From assembly GCF_963678635.1 (NCBI RefSeq), contig NC_087062.1:71577345-71641344 (forward strand): a DNA stretch of 64,000 nt, written 5' to 3'. How positions within the stretch are numbered: position 1 is the stretch's first letter; each line of letters opens with the position of its first letter. Position numbers and translations under genes: made by a program. Positions 1 to 11,618 of the stretch are shown in pieces. Under the pieces are notes generated by a model, which made no database searches, was not told the DNA's origin, and saw only the letters and a program-made list of their open reading frames with translations. The DNA comes from Symsagittifera roscoffensis. Its lineage: Eukaryota; Xenacoelomorpha; Acoela; Convolutidae.

Positions 1-94
1 ACTAGTCTGAAAAGCCGAAATATTACAATTTCAAATTGTCAATGAGTGTTGTGAAGACCTTAATAAAATTTCTTATCTTTTTTGGTGGAAAAAG

Positions 95-480
95 TCAATT
101 TCATTCACGCTCAATTTTGATTGTCCGAGGCTTGAGTTCTGATTTCTTGTTAAGTTGAGTTTAATTTCATTTGTTAAAGGAAGGCAAATTAAGCCTTCCG
201 TTATAGAACTTTGAAATGGCGCTGAAAAACGTGAATATTTTCGTTTACAAAACTGAATTCGAATTTTAAGAATTCCTATGGGAATGAAAAAATATCTATT
301 GGTCCAGGTAGTTTTATCAATAAAGTGTCCTTCATAAAAGCTTCCTGAAATTAAAAGAGCTGTAAGGTGACATCTTTTTCTTGGATAATCGAAAGTTAAA
401 TTTAAAAAAATATATTTTTTCAGTCTCCTTGAGTTCATTTACAGTTCTCTAACTTTCTGTTTGTTGTTTCTAGATACTCA
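95..480 (+). repeat. Dispersed repeat family B copy
   Basis: Holds CACGCTCAATTTTGAT, then TTGTTAAAGGAAGGCAAATT, then an AAAAACGTGA block. This order matches the other family B copies. It lies in the presumed aPKC intron. Confidence 0.5.
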
Positions 481-879
481 AGACAATTTTTTCCAAGTTA
501 TTTGAGACAAATTGTTAAGCTATCTGAATCACTCCCAATCGGGTTTTAATTTGATATCACATTTGAAACTCTACGTGCTTTCCATGAGTTTCCTAGAATT
601 CTGTGAAAACAAATTCAACCGTACGACTAGTTTCGTGATGTTTTCGGGAAAAATGGCGACCATAAGGTGTTCATTTTGGCTACATGTTGTTCTTAAAGTC
701 TGATGTTTTCAAGCTCAATTTCGGTTGCCCAAATCTCAACCGCAAAAAAGTGCATAATAAGGTCGTAGGTTTGTAAATAAAAATTTCTCAGGCTATTTTC
801 AAGAGTCGATGAATGTAGTTCAGGCTCTTATATAAGTCGCGATAATTTTTTGGTTTTTTTTTCAGGAAAATTTGTTCAG

Positions 880-1290
880 TCTCAATCTTTCGTTTTTAGT
901 TCATTTCATTTCCTTTGATCATTTCCTTTGTTAAAGGAAGGCAAACTCCTTTATTTACAGTAAAAAGGTAAGTTTCACGAAAAACGTGATCAAATTCTAG
1001 TTTCGAAAATGAAATTTAATTAATTTCGAGTGTTCCTAGCCAACTTAACATTGATGCTTATTGATCCAATTATCTCAAATAGAGTTTGTTGTACCAAAAC
1101 AATTGCCAAACATAAATTGTTCTAGGAATTCAAAGAGCTTTATGGGCACCTTTTTTTTCCTTTGAAATTCGCAAATTGAAATTTTTCCCAAAAAAAACGA
1201 GTCAGTATTTTTTTTTCTGTTTAGTTGCGTTCATTGACTTTTTTCCAACTGTCTTTTGGCTATTTTTCGATTTTGTTTATTCTTTAGTGA
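880..1290 (+). repeat. Dispersed repeat family B copy
   Basis: Contains TTAAAGGAAGGCAAA, TTTCACGAAAAACGTGATCA, TTTCGAAAATGAAATTTA and a closing CTGTTTAGTTGCGTTC block. These are in the same order as at 20,690-21,110, where the blocks are most similar. A further copy with the same leading blocks lies at about 95-480. Confidence 0.55.
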
Positions 1291-1524
1291 ATAAAAATCA
1301 TGTGCACCTTGAAAAATAAGTTAATCTAGCTTGTCGTGTAAATGAAGGATGAGTAAATTGCCTCCGCTTTTCCCTAATTGTAGACCAGTTTTTCTCGACA
1401 CTGAATTTTTACCCTGAGGTTCTTATAATCGGGTGAAGAATACCTGACGCTATAATTGTTCTAGTATGTTTGCTACGGGTGATGCAAATGATGTTTTGAT
1501 ATATAGAAGAGTGCATTATTTCAG

Positions 1525-2700
1525 GTTTTGTTAGCCGAATACAAGAAAACAGGCAAGAAGTATGCCATGAAGGTGATCAAAAAAGAGTCGATACATGATG
1601 ACGAAGACATCGATTGTGTGCAGACTGAGAAAAATGTGTTCGAGATAGCCACCAATCACCCCTTTCTAGTCGGCCTTCACTCCTGCTTTCAGACCCCCAG
1701 TCGACTCATCTTTGTGATCGAATTCGTCTCTGGAGGAGACCTGATGTACCACATGCAGAGACAGAAAAAACTGCCCGAAGAGCACGGAAGGTTCTACGCC
1801 GCAGAGATTTGCAGTGCTCTGCACTACTTGCATGACAAGGGCATTATTTACAGAGATTTAAAACTGGACAACGTGTTGCTAGGTCAGTTCAATTGTTCGA
1901 AGCCTTACTGGGACTTAAAAGTTCAGAAGTTCATTTTTTATTTCAGCTTCCTCATTTTTACTCATTTGAGAATTTTTGGTCTTCGTGTTTTCAAAAGTTT
2001 TAATCATTACAAATATAACTTATTCAATTGGATGAAATACATCAATATTAATTGTTTTATGTAATTTTTAGATGATGAGGGGCATGTGAAACTAACAGAT
2101 TATGGAATGTGCAAAGAAAACATGGGCTATTACGACACCACAGGGACCTTCTGCGGAACCCCGAACTACATCGCACCTGAGCTGCTGACAGGCGCTGAGT
2201 ACGGGTTCTCGGTCGACTGGTGGGCACTTGGTGTGCTCACGTACGAAATGCTGGCAGGCCGCTCGCCTTTCGACCTACTAAATGTTGATAATGTGCAGAA
2301 CACAGAAGAGTACCTGTTTCAGATTATTCTGGAAAAACCTATCAGGATTCCTCGCTCGCTATCTCCGAAAGCGTCCGCAGTTTTGAAAGGCTTTTTGAAC
2401 AAAAACCCAGCTGACAGGTTGGGATGCGACCCTGCTGAAGGTTACACTCATATTCAGAACCATCCCTTTTTCCGAACGGTAGACTGGGAAAAGTTAGAGA
2501 GAAAGCAAATTGAACCCCCGTTTAAACCCACCTTAGAAGATGAGCACGATTTGAACAATTTCGATCCCCAGTTTACAGACGAGCCCGTGCAATTCACGCC
2601 CGACACTGCGGCTGGAAATACAGACACTATTGATCAATCGGAATTCGAGGGCTTTGATTACGTGAATCCGCTTTTGATGTCAAGTGAAGATAATGTGTAG
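1525..2700 (+). CDS. aPKC: Atypical protein kinase C, C-terminal two exons (partial gene)
   Basis: Two exons, 1,525-1,882 and 2,072-2,700 (stop TAG), encode most of a Ser/Thr kinase domain and its C-terminal tail. The first exon enters just after the glycine-rich loop. It contains the AMKVIKKE lysine segment and the catalytic loop YRDLKLDN. The second exon has DYGMCKE, where DYG replaces the usual DFG as is typical of PKC-iota/zeta, then the activation loop [11 protein letters not shown] and the DWWALGV helix. The AGC tail has a TPD turn motif and the hydrophobic motif FEGFDYVNP. Its acidic residue at the usual phospho-Ser/Thr position is an aPKC hallmark. The split codon G|AT gives Asp and joins the exons in frame across a 189-bp intron. 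aPKC works with Par-6/Par-3 in cell polarity. PB1, C1 and N-lobe exons must lie left of the window. Confidence 0.95.
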
Positions 2701-4644
2701 CAGTTAACATAACAGTTAACCTATTGTAATTAATTGATTAACCTGATTCTGAATTATATACATGAAATGAAAGAGATTATTTGTCTATTAATAGAAACAT
2801 GAAAAATGTTCATTAGGATGAAATGTTTATTGCTAAGGATCTCTTTAACCATTCTCTCGTCCAGAGGTACATTGTAATAAGTCATCTCCCCTTATTAAGG
2901 AAAAAATCAGCCATCAAAGTTAGAGCGTAAACCAAAATTTTGGAACTTGTACTTAATTCAACTTTGGGAAGTAGACATTGTTAAAGAGATATATTGTAAG
3001 CAAGGATCATGACCGAAATATTCCCGCCATTGAATTGCAAATTGATGACGTTCATGTCATGCGCAGAGTTACTTGATTCTATTTCCACATTCCATTTAGA
3101 TACTGATTTGATCTATCAATGCGTTTTCTTTTACTTCACTTATCTATGACTTAAATACCGCCTCTACAAATGATGCTGTGCCTAGCTGAATTCATTTTGC
3201 ATAATGCATATTTTCTGTTACAGTACAACACAAAATCCACACCGAATCATAATCATGCTTCTAAGCGCTGTTTTTTCCTGTTTTCTGGCATATCAATGAG
3301 ACAACAACTTCGCTTGCTTCCTCACCTTTCGGCGTTTTAGATAAATCAGTTTCGATGTTAAAAGCAGGATATAAAAAATTTGGATTGCACGTCAGCAATT
3401 TTTTCGCCTCATTTCACTAATAAACCTTCAAAGAAAGGCTTACAAAGTTAATTTAACGAGGAAAAAGACTTATGTATTGTGGCGCCTACACTCTGGTTCC
3501 AAAAGCTAGAAACACTCTAAAAAGTTCTGAAACGATTTTTTAAAAAAAAAACATTTAAAATTTTTTTTTCAAATAAATTTTGCATTTTAGTAACTGACAA
3601 TTCTCCCATTTGAGTTTTACCAAATGAGAGGCGTCTTACCATCTATCTCTACAAGTTAGAATTACTTTTTTTTTTTGGCTCGATACGATTTCACAATTCT
3701 GTTTGGGCAATTTAATGAGAAATTTTATTTGGGCATTTTAATAAGAAATTTTTGATCATTTTTGATTTCACCCCGAAATTTACGCGATTGTTCGACCGCA
3801 CTCACGTAGTGTATTTTCTCCGCAAATCTCGTTTTTTGTCTCGGAAATTTTTCACTATGCCACTATTCAATCAAATCCTGGTTTCCTCGATGCAAACAAC
3901 ATCCTGTCAGAAAAGAGGATATGTTTAATTTTTAGGTTAGTTTTTCCACCAGAAATGATTATTATGATGGTAGTGTAATTAGATTCCAAGTTAAGTGTTT
4001 CTTTAATTTCATTTGAGAAAATCCAGCATCTTTCAATGTATCAATTTGACAAACAACTAATGAATCGAGTGGCTTAATCGATTTTTCAAATTTTAATTGT
4101 GCAACTGCAATGGTAAAAGTTGAAAAGATTTCTTTTAAGATTTCAGTTTTTGAGTGTATAAGGATATAAATGCTTTTGTATTTTGAAAGCCAGTAGAGCG
4201 TTTTCGCTATCAGAAGACGGTATCAAAATTTTCAGATTGCGCAAAGAGAGTAAAGTAAATCTCAAGAATTTTTTTTCGCAATTTCCGTGAAAGGCATTTG
4301 CTTAAAATGAAAAAAAAAAAGTTGAATCCTCCAATTTTTAACTGGAGTCACTGTGATGTCGAGTTTTGACTCGATGATTTCGAAACCTAATTAGGATTTT
4401 TGGTTCCAAATTTTTCAGTTTGTCGATTCTAAGCGTAGTGTGACAGAAGGAGCTATATGAAAGCTTAGATCATTAGTATATTAGGAATAATTGACTACAG
4501 TTGTCTTCAAAAACTTTTTTTGGAATGTGAACAACTTTTTTGCCAAGAAAGGGCTACTTGAAATAGTAAAAACTTGTTGTCCTAAAAGCTCTAGTAAAAG
4601 CTCTTTGTCCTATTATAAAGGCCTATTCGCTCGCTTTACTCATT

Positions 4645-4715
4645 CGAAATTAGACTAAAAGGAAGAATTTCTAGCTATCCGAAATTAGACTAATAGGAAG
4701 AATTTCTAACCGTTT
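4645..4715. repeat. Short tandem duplication, about 36-bp unit
   Basis: Two neighbouring copies of a unit containing CGAAATTAGACTAA and GGAAGAATTTCTA, differing at a few bases. This looks like a local tandem duplication with no coding content. Confidence 0.7.
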
Positions 4716-6045
4716 TTAAGTCGTTCAAAACACGACTGAAAGGGCTGTAGTATGATGTATCTTTGAACCCATTCTGATGATTGTTTGTGGTATCTGATTT
4801 AGCGTGATATCAAAAAATTTGGGTCAGTGTTCTGACGAAAGAAAACTTCTGAAATTTACCACTGAAGTGCTAAAGCTTAATTTTGCCCTCTCGTCTTCAT
4901 CTTTGTGTTTCATTCATGCAAGATGCGTCAATCACAGAAAGATTGCTAAGAGAATGTGCAAAAATTCAAATTTTTTTAGATTTTAAACTAAAAAAAAACA
5001 TTTTTTTTTTTCGCTGAAGAAATTTTTCTTACTGTGCGAAGTCTCTCTTTCAATAAACAAGATAAAAACAAATCCTCTTTCAATCATTTAAAACTGATGT
5101 TTTTGTGGTTCCAGTTTTAAATTCTGTGACAGTTATTTTTCGAAATATCTTTTTAATTAAATTAAATGTTTTTAAGGACCACGAGGCTTTTCGTTTTTAT
5201 CGTTTTTCATAAGGCTGACAATGTTGCTGATGTAGCTACCGCGGCAAATCGCAACAAAGACAACTGGAATTACTCTCTGAATTCGAAAGCTCGCCCAAAA
5301 GATAAATTGGCTGGAAAGAATTTTTCTATTGTTTATCGAATTAACTGTCCTTTTCGTGAAAGATTTACTACCGATTAAACAATAAACCCACTTTGACACG
5401 GCCGTAGGACAGATCAGATATCACCATGTTATTTTTTATTACCAGTAGTTTTGTTGCGAGTGGTCGAATTACGGGTGATGTATTCTATTCATTCACTCAC
5501 TCAGTGGCCAAAGATATGCAAGTGTTAATTTACCGTCGCATTTCTATCATAAATTTAGATTCTAATCTGTTACAAAATGATGTCAATTCAAATGTTTTAG
5601 TCTTATCTTTTAATCATTTCTCATAGTCAGTGTTGACCGTGACGAAGCAAGTAATGTAAAGCTCCCTTCCTCGTTACCAATTCGTCTTTCTCACTGTACC
5701 CTTAAATTGTCAGTGTTTTCGGTTGCTGTAACTGGTAAATTTAAGAGGGTTCTCTGTAAAAAATGCAGTGTTTTAGTAAAAATATTTTAGACATTGCTTT
5801 AAACTGACATTTTTCAGATACTTAATCCTGGTGCATAATTTTTCTCCGAAATTGTTTCGAGCGTTTTAGAGAGCTGAGAAGATCGATTTGAACGGCTAAA
5901 AATTTCAACAATTTCAAAACTATTTTATGGTATATTTCTTGGTATCTAATCCCACTTATTGCAAAAGGGGGCAAATTTGTTACAAGTAACTTAATTCACA
6001 TAAGATTAGCCATTGAATTCGTTCTTTAGAGGGTGTCAATTCTTA

Positions 6046-6085
6046 CTATATAATGTACCGTAGGGTATATAATGTACCGTAGGTT
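6046..6085. repeat. Short tandem duplication upstream of the MFS gene
   Basis: The motif TATATAATGTACCGTAGG occurs twice in immediate succession, about 130 bp before the MFS start codon. The TATATAA core could act as a TATA-like element, but nothing proves promoter function. Confidence 0.7.
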
Positions 6086-6213
6086 AACATGATCCTCTAA
6101 GATTCAAACAATTGAGTTTCCCCTTCAATGCGACAACTGCGAAGAATTTTTCTACGATTTTGCTCTGATTGTCGTTCATTGCTGCTCATTGATGATTTCC
6201 TGTTTAAGAAGTT

Positions 6214-8127
6214 ATGCATCTGCACAATGTTCCACTGCGTGCAACATGCAATGCGATCAAATTCAGTTCTTCTTGGAAATACTCTGTATCACAGTTAAAT
6301 TTAGTACAGAAGCACCATCTATCGCAGAATCATTCCAATGTCAAATCATCGGCTGATCTAGTTCCAGAGCAACTCTCTTTTTTCGACAAATACCTAGGGC
6401 CCAAATCAGTGGTCGCAAATGAGAACTTTAAAGCAAGGTGGTTCATGGCTGTGCCGCCTTTCCTGGCACATCTGTGCATAGGAGCACCTTACGGCTGGTC
6501 GGCAGTTGCTGGACATCTGTCGAAGGAATATGGTTTTGTATGCAGTGCCGCAAATGACTGGACACTTGCCCAGGTATCCCTACCGATGTCTGTGGTGTTT
6601 TTCCTGCACGGACTATCGGCCGCTCTCCTAGGTAAATGGCAGATGAAAGTAGGACCCAGGGTTGCTATGGGTTTATCTGGCATGTGCTTCGGAGGAGGTT
6701 TTGCCTTGACTGGTTTGGGATCATATCTTCACTCCTTGCCTCTGATCTATCTTGGTTTTGGTGTGCTAAGTGGAACTGGACTTGGCTTAGCATACACGCC
6801 ACCGATTCAGGCGTTGATGGGTTGGTTCCCGGACAGGAAAGGAGTTGCTTCTGGTCTGACAATCATGGGTTTCGGATCAGGTTCGCTCCTTTTTGTTCCT
6901 AGCGTTAACTATCTGATTAATAAATTTGCTAGAATGCCAACATATCTCGGGCAGACATTGGACTATACTTTAAAAGATGGTAAAATGTTCACCTCGTTGA
7001 CGGACGGGTCTCTAGCTGAAGTTGTCTACGCAAACGCTGCTGATTTAGCAAAGCTATCGCATAAAGGTCTATCGGAGGGATATTACTTAGTTGGCTCAGG
7101 ATCTACCGGAACCACGGCTACGATGATGGTGATCGGAGGTGTCTATAGCACGGCTATGCTGACTGCAGCCGCAATGATCAGAACACCTCATCCGAAATAC
7201 ACTGAGTCAATGTCTCAGAACGCCTTAGCTGCTACGACGAATACTGCTAGTGCACAAATAGAGAGAAATGTACATGTCGATGTTGTGATGCGCACACCTC
7301 AGTTCTATAGCCTGGCTGCGACGCTTCTTTGCGTGGCCTCTGGAGGAATGGGGCTGCTCAGTGTTTGTAAACCACTAATGGCCGACACTTTTGGGGGGCT
7401 TTTGCCGGATATAGTCACAGCTAGCTTCGCATCCAGTTATATTCTAATGTTATCAGTCGGAAATCTCGGCGGCAGGATAGGTTGGGGTGTTCTTTCCGAC
7501 TATCTCGGAAGGCGCAAAGTGTTCCATATGTTTACGTTCGGATCTCTGGGACTCTATCTGAGCTTCCCTCTAATTGTGTCTCAAATCGCGGAAACCAAAT
7601 CGGTATTACCACTTGCTGTATTCTGTGGCACGACGTCGATTGCGGTTTCATTTATGGGTGGCGTGTATGCGATTTTGCCAGCTTATGAAGCTGATCTGTT
7701 CGGAGCTAAGTATGTGGGTGCTAACCATGGTCGAATGCTACTAGCTAGCAGTGCTGCAGCTATTACGGGTCCGTCAATGATTCTGTACTTACGAGGACTG
7801 GGAGAGAAAGCGGCCATTATGAAGCTATTGGACAACGTGAATCCCGAAGCATTCAAACAGAAATTCGGTGTGGATATATCTCAAGCTGATGAACTGATTC
7901 AAGCGAAGACAATGACAATAAACAAACTGATGGAAATCGTACCTTCGCACATCCAGGATCCGACGCCTTTTATGTATAACACTTCTTTCTATGCCATATC
8001 TGGTCTGATGACTGTTGCGGCCTTGTCACACTACATGGTTAAACCTGTAGATCCCAAATATTATGAAATTGAAGATGAGAAAATTGTAGCAGAGGAAAAA
8101 GAACCTCTTGAAAAAGATACGAAATAA
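6214..8127 (+). CDS. OFA-type MFS transporter, intronless
   Basis: A single open frame of 637 codons encodes a polytopic membrane protein with about 12 predicted membrane segments. The N-terminal half starts with FKARWFMAVPPFLAHLCIGAPYGWS and contains GLGLAYTPPIQALMGWFPDRKGVASGL. That arrangement is typical of the OFA (oxalate:formate antiporter / monocarboxylate) family. An MFS motif A is clear at residues 420-435 (GRIGWGVLSDYLGRRK). Residues 1-75 form a polar extension that could be a targeting or regulatory segment. A hydrophilic insertion near residues 230-290 and another near 530-580 lengthen it beyond bacterial OFA proteins (about 400-450 aa). The C-terminus is acidic. The substrate is probably a small carboxylate, but this cannot be read from the sequence. 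The ATG at 6,214 opens the frame. Its lack of introns contrasts with aPKC and PSMA5 nearby and suggests retroposition or ancient horizontal transfer. Confidence 0.85.
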   Translation: MHLHNVPLRATCNAIKFSSSWKYSVSQLNLVQKHHLSQNHSNVKSSADLVPEQLSFFDKYLGPKSVVANENFKARWFMAVPPFLAHLCIGAPYGWSAVAGHLSKEYGFVCSAANDWTLAQVSLPMSVVFFLHGLSAALLGKWQMKVGPRVAMGLSGMCFGGGFALTGLGSYLHSLPLIYLGFGVLSGTGLGLAYTPPIQALMGWFPDRKGVASGLTIMGFGSGSLLFVPSVNYLINKFARMPTYLGQTLDYTLKDGKMFTSLTDGSLAEVVYANAADLAKLSHKGLSEGYYLVGSGSTGTTATMMVIGGVYSTAMLTAAAMIRTPHPKYTESMSQNALAATTNTASAQIERNVHVDVVMRTPQFYSLAATLLCVASGGMGLLSVCKPLMADTFGGLLPDIVTASFASSYILMLSVGNLGGRIGWGVLSDYLGRRKVFHMFTFGSLGLYLSFPLIVSQIAETKSVLPLAVFCGTTSIAVSFMGGVYAILPAYEADLFGAKYVGANHGRMLLASSAAAITGPSMILYLRGLGEKAAIMKLLDNVNPEAFKQKFGVDISQADELIQAKTMTINKLMEIVPSHIQDPTPFMYNTSFYAISGLMTVAALSHYMVKPVDPKYYEIEDEKIVAEEKEPLEKDTK

Positions 8128-8186
8128 TATGAAACTGATCCTGGTAAAAATTGATAGAAAACACTAACAGTTGACTGGATCTGAAT

Positions 8187-8192
8187 AATAAA
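8187..8192 (+). promoter_or_regulatory. Probable polyadenylation signal of the MFS gene
   Basis: A canonical AATAAA lies 60 bp after the MFS stop codon on the same strand. The position fits a short 3' UTR. Confidence 0.6.
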
Positions 8193-9133
8193 TTGATTTT
8201 AATATCTTTAAACACTTACAATTATTCTCATTTCTAGTTGGTGGCTTTACAGAAAAGTACAAATTTTTCCTAAAGCCTTGATTATATTTTTGCAATTAGA
8301 AATTGTTTATACTTCCGAGTAATCAAGAAAACTTAGCTTTTGAGACAACATGTTTTCAATATGGGGCTACGTCTGGAACAATTGTCTAATTTGACTTTCC
8401 GGCTCTTCTGCCGTTTTGCCCCGCCAGATACAAACATAAGTGATGTTATCCTTGGTTTTACGAGGCTCTTTATGAATGCATTGTAATTGTGTAATTTTTT
8501 TACATGTCAATTCTAAAGGCAATTGGACCACTTGAACAAAAAGTTATATAACAATCGAGGGTCAGGGGACACTCTTCTCTGTATTGATTGCTATCGATTT
8601 GAAACACAGGCTAAAACATCTGGCTAATGATGTAGAGGACCGGGTTTAAATCCCCGTGGGAACGATAGTTTGCTCATTTGAAATGTACCTGCCACTTTTT
8701 GTAATCTATCACCCTGTTTGTGGATGAAAAGATTACTGTGGTACACAGCAATTGATAGTTTGTGTTTTTCTTGAAAACTTAAAATCATATGCTTGATTTT
8801 CTTTGAAGGAAATCTTTATTCGATTTTTTTTGGGTGATTCGTTGTTTGTTCGCTTGTACATGCGAATAGCTTTTTTGCGTCTGTGTTCAGTTTAGGCCAC
8901 AAAAGTGATTTTTCTAGTTTTTTATTTAAAAAAATAGTAAATCTTTTTTTTTAGATTTGATTTGTGGCTTGTTGATTCGGACTGCAGTTGTCTCTTCACA
9001 CTTGTTTAAGCTCTCTCAGTTCGTGAGGTGTTGACTGCACTGTTGTTTGATATCGTCGACTCAGAGACTGATTCGATCGATTGAAGTGAAAACGCGTTGC
9101 AGTAGTTGAAGAACTAGGAGTAGGAGGAACAGT
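8193..9133. other. Intergenic stretch before PSMA5
   Basis: No gene recognised. Around 8,595-8,665 a sequence with a tRNA B-box-like GGGTTTAAATCCCC suggests a decayed tRNA-derived SINE. The last 100 bp before 9,134 should contain the PSMA5 promoter and 5' UTR, but I see no TATA box. Confidence 0.45.
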
Positions 9134-11565
9134 ATGTTTCTGACGAGGACTGAGTATGATAGGGGTGTGAACACTTTCTCTCCCGAGGGAAGATTGTTCC
9201 AGGTCGAGTACGCCATCGAAGCTATCAAGGTAACAAAATGTGGGCATAAATTATGATTCAAGTGAACCACAGTTGATCGATTTTCTTGCTGCCTGAGAGT
9301 TTAAAAAAGAAAAACCCGGATAACCATGTTATTGTTTGGCGTTTAGTTGGGCAGTACTGCACTGGGCGTGTGTTGTGAGGACGGCTGTGTGCTGGTTAGC
9401 GAGAAGAGAATCACTTCACCTCTCCTCATCGCCAGCAGTGTCCGCAAGATACATGAGATAGAGTCACACCTCGGTAATCATGAGTCATCTTTTAGTTTTA
9501 GTCCCACCTCCAAGTCTTTAGGGCATCGAGCCGCTTAGTTTGAAATTCACTTGAGTGAATTAATTAATCAAACTCAAATATTTTTTCTGCATTTTAGACA
9601 AGTAAAATTAAAAAATTTTTAAACCGGATCGGTTAAAAAACTTATCGCGAATTTTATCGGTCAATTATTTGTTTTTTGGAATACAAAAAAGACTCAGCTG
9701 ATTCATTGAATTGTTCAAATAAGATCTATACGCGCTAACATGGTAATCAAAAATTATATTCTGAAACGTATCAGTACCGCAACAAACAATATTCATTGGT
9801 TTTCGTATAAAAGCGATAAGTAGAGTAAATTACTGAAAAGACAGTGTCATGTCCACATGTGCGCAGTAAACTACTAGTTTTGTTTCATGCTGTTGCGTCT
9901 ATTGTTAGCTGTTGCGGTAAGTGGTCTGATAGCGGATGCGATGACGATGGTGGACAAAGGGCGGGTGGAGGCGACGAACCACTCTTTCTCCTACGAGGAG
10001 CCTATTCCCCCAGAGTCCCTGACCAAGTCTCTTTCCAATCTAGCCCTCCAGTTCGGAGATGACTCTGGCAATCAGAAGAACTCAATGAGCAGGCCCTTCG
10101 GAGTAGCTGTCATCGTCGCAGGCATCCAGGTGTCGTGTCAAAATACTATTTTCTGTTATCCGGTCTAAAATTTACGACCTTAAATGAGCTCATTTCAGAA
10201 ATGGGTAAAAGTATGATAGTTGAAAATAAGTATGATAGTTGATAGTATGAAATTGCTTAAAATCTTTGAAAAAAAAAACATTTGAAAACAAAATATTCAT
10301 TTGTAAATTTGTTTTTGAACTTTTTTCTAGTTCTTTTTTGTGTTGTGTGTAGGACGGCCGTGCTCGCATGTTCCATCTGGACCCCTCTGGCACATACACA
10401 GACTGCAGTGCCAAGGCCATCGGAAGTGCCAGTGAGGGGGCCATGCAGCAACTGGAGGAACAGTACCACTCGGTGAGTCAATCTAACAAAAATACACTTA
10501 GGCGCATGCACGTTTTGTTTCTTCATACGACTACGCTTTAAGTTAGTAGAAAATTAATGTTGGATTTAGCAAAATTTATTTCGTTCGGAAAATTGATTTT
10601 CTTGAAAACTAAGGTGCCAAATCTGATCTTAAGGGTTCAATCGAAAGGACAAGCTGTGAAGTTGTATCGTCCAAGAGCGATTTGTGTTATTTTTGGCTAG
10701 GAAGCCGCTATGGACTTAAGAAATATTTGACCTTTTGATCCATTTTTGAGCTTTGTTCAGTTTCCCAAAAACCACCGTGCCAATTCTGAAAAAAAAAGAA
10801 GAAATTAATCAATCGGAGATCTTATCTGCTCTGCAAGACTATGTTCACCGTACTTCTGATAGGAATCAGCTATGGACTTGGTAAATTTCCAATTTATCAT
10901 TTAATAACACATTTAAAATAAAAAACGCTCTAGCTTTCGCTTCGGTACATTTTTTAAAAAAAATTTAACAAACAGGTACCTCTAGCTTTCGCGTTTTTCC
11001 TAGTGCTTAACTATTGTTAAGCGCCCTTGGCACATATTCTAGGACATGTGACTTGAATCTCTAGGTCGTGGATTTGACTCATAGCAGATTTTTTACAATA
11101 GTTACCTTTTATTTCCTCTTCACTTTTTGACCCTTTTAGAGCTACTTTTTGTCCTTTTCTCGCTTGTGTTTGCGAAGTGCAGCTTTGCCTCGGGGAACTT
11201 TTAGAGCAACCTTGCTTCTGCTGTTTTTTATCAATTCAGACGTTGGGAGTAATTCCTTGGCTTTGATATTAATCCTGCTCTGTTTGTTTACCTAGTACCA
11301 TTTTCTAATTTCCAATATTCTTCAGATCATGCAGCTTTTATCACTGCAAAAATTGTCTATTTTTGTGTTTGCGTTGTAGCAGATGAGTCTGTTTGATGCC
11401 TCCAAAGTGAGTCTCACCATCCTCAAGGACGTAATGGAGGAGCGACTGAGTAAGAGCAATGTGGAGGTGTGGCACGTGACCACTACGCAAGACGCTCAGG
11501 GCAGTCACGTGAGAGTGTTGAACGAGGAACAGGTGGCGGAAATTGTAGATGCCATCTCGGGATGA
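9134..11565 (+). CDS. PSMA5: 20S proteasome subunit alpha-5, five exons
   Basis: Exons 9,134-9,229, 9,347-9,473, 9,909-10,129, 10,353-10,472 and 11,383-11,565 join in phase to a 248-aa protein (human alpha-5 has 241). The first exon gives [20 protein letters not shown], the alpha-5 N-terminus with the proteasome alpha signature. Exon 2 reads LGSTALG...EKRITSPL. Exon 3 reads [18 protein letters not shown] and SNLALQFG...MSRPFGVA. Exon 4 reads FHLDPSGTY...AIGSASEGA. Exon 5 has the [13 protein letters not shown] helix. Alpha subunits form the outer rings of the 20S core and gate substrate entry; they are not catalytic. All introns are GT-AG. Exon 5 has a tandem TAGCAG acceptor, so a form with one extra Gln is possible. 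Confidence 0.95.
10595..10885 (+). repeat. Degenerate tandem repeat (family D) in PSMA5 intron 4
   Basis: Two diverged copies with a period near 157 bp. Each starts with AAAACTA or AAAACCA, then GTGCCAA and TCTGA, and ends with GCTATGGACTT. The same motif order recurs several times at 38,640-39,330 and at 56,320-57,010, so this is a dispersed repeat with internal tandem structure. No coding potential is visible. Confidence 0.6.
11028..11195 (+). mobile_element. tRNA-derived SINE-like element in PSMA5 intron 4
   Basis: The left part has a decayed tRNA-like head with GTCGTGGATTTGACTC at the B-box position. The right end carries the family tail CTCGCTTGTGTTTGCGAAG followed by TGCAGCTTTGCCTC, a short hairpin. 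The same head-body-tail order recurs at 14,510, 23,886, 38,085 and 39,630. Confidence 0.6.
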
Positions 11566-11612
11566 TTGGAGAACACGAGGTCAAGTGTACAACTGTGGTA
11601 GTCGAAACAAGC

Positions 11613-11618
11613 AATAAA
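11613..11618 (+). promoter_or_regulatory. Probable polyadenylation signal of PSMA5
   Basis: AATAAA lies 48 bp after the PSMA5 stop codon on the coding strand. Confidence 0.65.

Larger units (their letters stand above)
1..1524. other. Intronic sequence upstream of the aPKC exons
   Basis: No exon is recognisable here. The stretch ends in a splice acceptor (TTTCAG at 1,519-1,524) for the first visible kinase exon, so most of it is probably intron of that gene. It holds two copies of an interspersed repeat (family B, about 95-480 and 880-1,290). Short open frames at 73-438 (minus) and 512-703 (plus) are low-complexity and resemble nothing I know. Confidence 0.6.
2701..6213. other. Intergenic stretch, no recognised gene
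   Basis: About 3.5 kb of AT-rich DNA between the aPKC stop and the MFS start. I see two short tandem duplications (4,645-4,715 and 6,046-6,085). There are small open frames at 4,804-4,986, 5,166-5,378 and 5,426-5,626. The 5,166-5,378 frame has a less biased composition than its surroundings, but it matches nothing I recognise and overlaps an equally long frame on the other strand. Confidence 0.5.

Noticed and set aside
5166-5399. Overlapping open frames on both strands (70 and 75 codons)
   Set aside because: The + frame is less biased than most, but there is no family match, no splice context and no support for expression. Opposing frames of equal length suggest chance.
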